Assembly: GCA_030685235.1 (NCBI GenBank)
Contig: MU839081.1
Location: forward strand, 797,376-861,375
DNA: 64,000 nucleotides
Direction: 5' to 3'
From: Copromyces sp. CBS 386.78
Lineage: Eukaryota > Ascomycota > Sordariomycetes > Sordariales > Sordariaceae
How positions within the stretch are numbered: position 1 is the first letter of the stretch; each line of letters opens with the position of its first letter. The notes beneath the pieces are model-generated. The model saw only the letters and a program-made list of their open reading frames with translations. It was not told the DNA's origin and ran no database searches. Shown here one piece after another: positions 61,021-64,000 of the stretch. Made by a program: the position numbers and the translations under genes.

Positions 61021-61889
61021 CCCTACTTATTTAACTTACTTAATTTACTTAGCTTATTCAACTTACGCCTATTGATTGCAATCGGTATAATAACGGCCGT
61101 ATACTATTTTACGACGAAGATAAGGCGGGCCTTCGCTAGGCAATATTACGAAATATAAAGGGAGGGGTACTAGCTTCTATACTTCGCCGCTAAAGATAGC
61201 CCTGCGGTAGAAATAGAAGAGGCATTCAATAGCGAGCGGTAATGTAGGAGCCAATAAAAGAGGCTGCCTTTATTCGAATAAATTTTGAAGAGTTACGCTA
61301 GAGCCTTATAGTAAATTTCGCAGTATTATAAAAGATATAGATTTTAGTTCCCTTACTATTACCGTATTATTCCTAACGAGTACTAATACCCTCCTTATCT
61401 CCCTATCCCTAAGGTTAGTAATAACCGCCGCTAATTTAGTAATAATTGTATTACGGCTATCCGCCAACTTAATATAGGGTACTAATTCCTATTAAATAAT
61501 TGCCTTAATACTAGGACAGTCCGCCACCTTCTAACTAATTGTAAAGAGATAGATAAGTAATACTAATAATGCAATATAAGTGAATTCTAACTCCTATAGT
61601 ACCGCTTCTAATATTATATTTATAAGAATTTAATTATTTAAGTAATAATATAAGGGGGGCTCTCTAGTACTCTAGGCAGCAATTATACGGCGGGCATTAA
61701 AATCCGGGTAGGTACGTATACTCTAGCTAGCAAGTGTAGCGATTAGTGTAGCGACTAGTGTAACCGCTAGTATAGTAGTAAGGACAGCAGTTGTAGTAGT
61801 AGGAACCGTATTAACCCTCTCAATAGTAGATAATTGACTGGATTGATGACTCTGAATAGCTTTACGTAAAAGAGCGATGTAGATTTGGT
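61021..61889. other. MULE 3' region between transposase and right TIR
   Basis: No clear gene. A possible decayed coding stretch lies at 61,080-61,340. Short repeats of [A/G]TGTAGCGA[C/T]TAGTGTA are at about 61,730-61,770, close to the right TIR. Confidence 0.4.
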
Positions 61890-61998
61890 GATGTATATGG
61901 TGTGCTGGCGCGGCTGGGCGGCTGGGCGGCTTACTTAGCGTAAAAGTGGGTTTAGTCTACCCAGCGATCATTTTTAGTCTACCCAGCTAACCTTTTCG
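61890..61998 (-). repeat. MULE right terminal inverted repeat
   Basis: 109 bp, reverse complement of 22,397-22,505 with four transition differences, less mutated than the left copy. Confidence 0.93.
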
Positions 61999-62007
61999 GT
62001 GTAGAAA
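61999..62007. repeat. 9-bp target-site duplication, right (MULE)
   Basis: GTGTAGAAA, identical to 22,388-22,396. Confidence 0.9.
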
Positions 62008-63370
62008 GGTCTGGAGGGCTAAATCTGGAAGGGAGGCTATACCCTACCTGGTCTATACTATAGCCAGGTGTACGGGCCTTTCTAATATACCCCTATAGAC
62101 CGAAAGACCTTAATAGCCGTAAAAGGGAAAGGTGAGGCTAAACTATACTATTCTATTTACTATATAATATATATTCTAGTATTTTCAAGCTTAGGGAACC
62201 TTTTGCTGATGTAAACCCATTAGTTTTACGAATTTTACGTGCTTATTAGCCTTCAACGGTTTAGTTAATCCGTCGGCTAGTATTTCTTCTCCGGAGATGT
62301 GGATGATTGTAATAGTTTCCTTTTTTATTTACTTAATAAATTATTTATACCTAATATCGATATAATGGTTACGAATTGGAATATTCCTATTTAAGGCCCT
62401 ATTTCGTATATTCGAATTATCGGTATATAGGATTTTTTTAATATTGTCGTTATTATTCATAATACCCAGATTATTCAATATATTGCTAATTTATTCGAGA
62501 GATTTAGTTGTAGGTATAAGATTAACGAACTCTGCCTCTATAGTACTAGTCGTAATAAGATTTTACTTCTTTAACTTCTAGAGGATAGGTCTTAATATAA
62601 AGAATATAGTATACCCAGCGGTATTACGCCTTAAAAGTATATTATTTGTATACGAAGTATTTATATATGTTCTAAATTGTAAATTGTTTATCGGTAAGAA
62701 TTTCCCGCCTAGGATAATACCTAAATCGGGATAATCGGTAAGGTACTGTTATAAGTGCTTTATAATGACGAAATGATAGTTTGTTGGCTTAGTATTGCTT
62801 TTAGCCAATTTGCCGACCGTATATATAATATTTAGGCAGGTGCCTAACGAGATTTAATTTAACGAACCGGTTTTCTTAATATAAGTTTTATTAATATTAG
62901 AAATCTCTTTACCCTTATATATTTTAAAGTCCGGGGGCTAGGGAGTTTTAATTGGGTAGAGGGGTTTATTTGAAGGGTTAAATTTCTTAATAATCGATTT
63001 AGTATATTATTTTTATAATATAAAAATTATACGTTCGTCCCTATTCTTAATTATATTAAAGCTTAGAAAGGTGCGTACTAGTTTTATATATTTAATAGTA
63101 AAATATTATTAGAAGTATTAATAAGTATCGTCGATAATCTTTTTACTGGGTATTATAATAAGGAAATTATTAACGTAAAAGATAATTAAAGTATTAAGAA
63201 CTTTATTAATAAGTAAATAGGTATTTCCTCTAATAGGGAGAAAACCTAATTTTTTAAAAATAGGTAAAATTATTTTAAATTAGTATAAAGGACTACGGCG
63301 TAAATTATAAAGAGCCCTTTTTAGTTAATAAATGAATTTATTTCGAAGTCCTTTTTTAAAATTAATTGGT
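62008..63370 (-). mobile_element. Ty1/copia retrotransposon remnant (3' part of pol plus LTR candidate)
   Basis: On the minus strand from 63,370 downward: the RT tail with LYNLRRSPL (about 63,290-63,310; family ALYGLRRSP) and FYVNNFLI (63,157-63,180; family YVDD, both Asp now Asn). The RNase H part follows with STIEAEFVNL (about 62,500-62,530), LYTDNSNIRNRALNRNIPIR (about 62,375-62,435), IDIRY and GEEILADGLTKPLKANKHVK (about 62,235-62,300). It stops after QKVP near 62,190. The sequence between there and 62,008 would be the 3' LTR, into which the MULE appears to have jumped. The upstream part of pol is cut off by the Helitron-type end at 63,371. Confidence 0.85.
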
Positions 63371-63696
63371 TATTGAAACACCATGCCCAAGCAAGGTGAT
63401 GCGCGGCCCACGGCACTAAAAGTGTTGTCACGGAAAATCGCACCAAAGGTCGCGGTCCGTGGGCCCGCATCACCGCCGCGGGCGGTGTTTCTGTTTAGAC
63501 GCTGCGAATGCAAAAAAACACGGACGACATGTTGATCCGTGCACGTCCGTGCGTTGGTTTTCGCACTGTGTTTCGCATTGGATTGATTGGCTGGAAGGGT
63601 GGAGCCTGGTGGAGATGCGAAACACTTTTCTGGACCTTTTTCTATTTTGATGAAAAAAGGCCACTTTTAAAAGGTGCACTAAAATAAAAAGAGTAG

Positions 63697-63729
63697 CAAA
63701 ATGACCGCCTAATCGAGGCGGTCATTTTG
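63697..63729. repeat. perfect 14-bp hairpin
   Basis: CAAAATGACCGCCT (63,697-63,710), loop AATCG, AGGCGGTCATTTTG (63,716-63,729). It is a sub-terminal structure of the Helitron-type end. No T-run follows, so it is not obviously a terminator. Confidence 0.85.
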
Positions 63730-63823
63730 ATACCAGTTATCGTTTTTTCCGATGCTTGGTTGTTGAGAAAAATCGAAAAGAAGCGTTTTTCTTAGATTTT
63801 GGTTGAAAATGACTAAGTTTTTT

Positions 63824-63893
63824 TGCCGGCCGGGAATTTCCTACCGGCCGGCAATTCCCTACCGGCCGGCAACTCCCTACCGGCCGGCAAATA
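63824..63893. repeat. 17-bp tandem repeat of CCGGCCGGCAA type
   Basis: About four units of [T]ACCGGCCGGCAA[T/C]TCCC. A degenerate version (ACCGGTAG.AAATTCGCCGGTAGC) occurs at the equivalent place in the first copy, about 39,182-39,215. Confidence 0.85.
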
Positions 63894-64000
63894 TAAAAAA
63901 AATAAAAATAAATAAAAATAAAAATAAAAATAAAAATAAAAATAAAAATAAAAATAAAAATAAAAATAAAAATAAAAATAAAAATAAAAATAAAAATAAA
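63894..64000. repeat. (TAAAAA)n microsatellite
   Basis: A 6-bp A-rich repeat that runs to the window end; its true length is unknown. Confidence 0.9.

Larger units (their letters stand above)
22397..61998 (+). mobile_element. Mutator-like DNA transposon (MULE) inflated to 39.6 kb by nested insertions
   Basis: Defined by 109-bp terminal inverted repeats and a perfect 9-bp duplication. Its own sequence survives as 22,397-23,413, 38,403-38,745 and about 59,502-61,998, about 3.86 kb in all. The transposase reads on the plus strand. The N-terminal part (about 23,020-23,410) keeps a DNA-binding-like FDYLYQVKVVLRKRQGN-type segment (W positions now stops). The first catalytic region NPYILLIDNTYKVN is at about 38,702-38,745. 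After the second insertion it resumes with FNLPLLNIT at about 59,508 and PDIIISDFDKGFKKAAI at about 59,659. Near 60,702-60,750 is a SWIM-like finger remnant (C...LPYKYF, originally probably LPCKHF). All frames carry many TAA/TAG stops from RIP. It is the oldest layer and is dead. Confidence 0.88.
63371..63893. mobile_element. second, little-mutated copy of the Helitron-type terminus (continues beyond window)
   Basis: Similar to 38,776-38,945 but GC-rich and with CA/TG retained, so little touched by RIP. It folds: GAAACACC (63,375-63,382), GGTGATGCG (63,395-63,403) and GGCCCACGG (63,405-63,413) pair in order with GGTGTTTC (63,484-63,491), CGCATCACC (63,466-63,474) and CCGTGGGCC (63,457-63,465). 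A second inverted pair, GTGTTTCGCAT (63,568-63,578) and ATGCGAAACAC (63,615-63,625), follows. Small ORFs over this structure on both strands are by-products of it. It cuts the copia element, so it is younger than that. Confidence 0.7.

Noticed and set aside
40000..62000. Centromere core
   Set aside because: The sequence type is compatible, but everything here is explained by a nest of identifiable elements bounded by a target duplication, and active-looking genes lie at one side. Chromatin data would be needed.
22388..62007. Giant cargo-carrying element such as a Starship or Maverick/Polinton
   Set aside because: The internal kilobases are explained by retroelements and a Helitron-like element. 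No tyrosine-recombinase captain, DNA polymerase B or cargo genes are seen, and the 9-bp duplication and transposase motifs fit a MULE.
63459..63679. ORFs on both strands over the GC-rich terminus (MGPHHRRGRC... and MHLLKVAFF...)
   Set aside because: They coincide with the inverted-repeat structure of a transposon end and mirror each other.

Overview
The window comes from a filamentous ascomycete, most likely a Sordariomycete of the Neurospora/Sordaria kind. The evidence is short introns (about 60-113 nt) with GTAAGT/GTGAGT-like donors and CTAAC-like branch sites, a fungal cell-wall alpha-1,3-glucan synthase, and a 41-kb AT-rich block whose CpA/TpG dinucleotides have largely become TpA. That last feature is the signature of repeat-induced point mutation (RIP). 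No rRNA, tRNA or CRISPR array was seen.

Gene-bearing part (1-22,387, normal base composition). Position 1 lies inside an alpha-1,3-glucan synthase gene (+, about 2,019 C-terminal residues present). It converges on a three-exon MFS permease (-, 499 aa), followed by a probably mitochondrial beta-carbonic anhydrase (-, 278 aa). A Q/P/S-rich broken reading frame (11,759-12,204) comes next, then a four-exon gene (13,740-15,298) whose product resembles the domain found in front of NACHT in fungal NLR-like proteins. After these lies a small unrecognised gene family: copy A (-, 15,553-16,555), copy B (+, 17,602-18,711) and a broken copy C (+, 19,847-20,484). All three share a phase-1 intron at the same place. 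In A this intron has a GC donor, and in C exon 1 carries a CAG-to-TAG type stop. A 10-N assembly gap between two poly-A runs lies between A and B.

Transposon block (22,388-63,370). This is one nested stack. The outer element is a Mutator-like DNA transposon (MULE), 22,397-61,998, with 109-bp terminal inverted repeats and a perfect 9-bp target duplication (GTGTAGAAA). Its transposase is cut into three pieces. The first interruption is gypsy-A, a chromodomain-type LTR element (23,414-38,402; two 244-bp LTRs; 5-bp duplication). Gypsy-A is itself interrupted by a Tad-like LINE on the minus strand (28,948-35,715; 17-bp duplication). The second interruption (about 38,746-59,501) is a Helitron-like element with a Rep/PIF1-helicase reading frame, hairpin-rich ends and several tandem arrays. 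It carries gypsy-B on the minus strand (47,862-54,959; two 236-bp LTRs; TAAAT duplication). Removing the insertions leaves a MULE of about 3.8-3.9 kb. To the right is a minus-strand copia remnant (62,008-63,370), cut by a second copy of the Helitron-type terminus that is much less mutated and runs to the window end in GC-rich 17-bp repeats and a (TAAAAA)n tract.

How it fits together: the genes on the left look active and single-copy, apart from the A/B/C family. The right two thirds are dead, RIP-mutated transposon sequence, expected to be heterochromatic. Insertion order can be read from the nesting. Family names rest on motifs read by eye from heavily mutated frames; no database search was possible.
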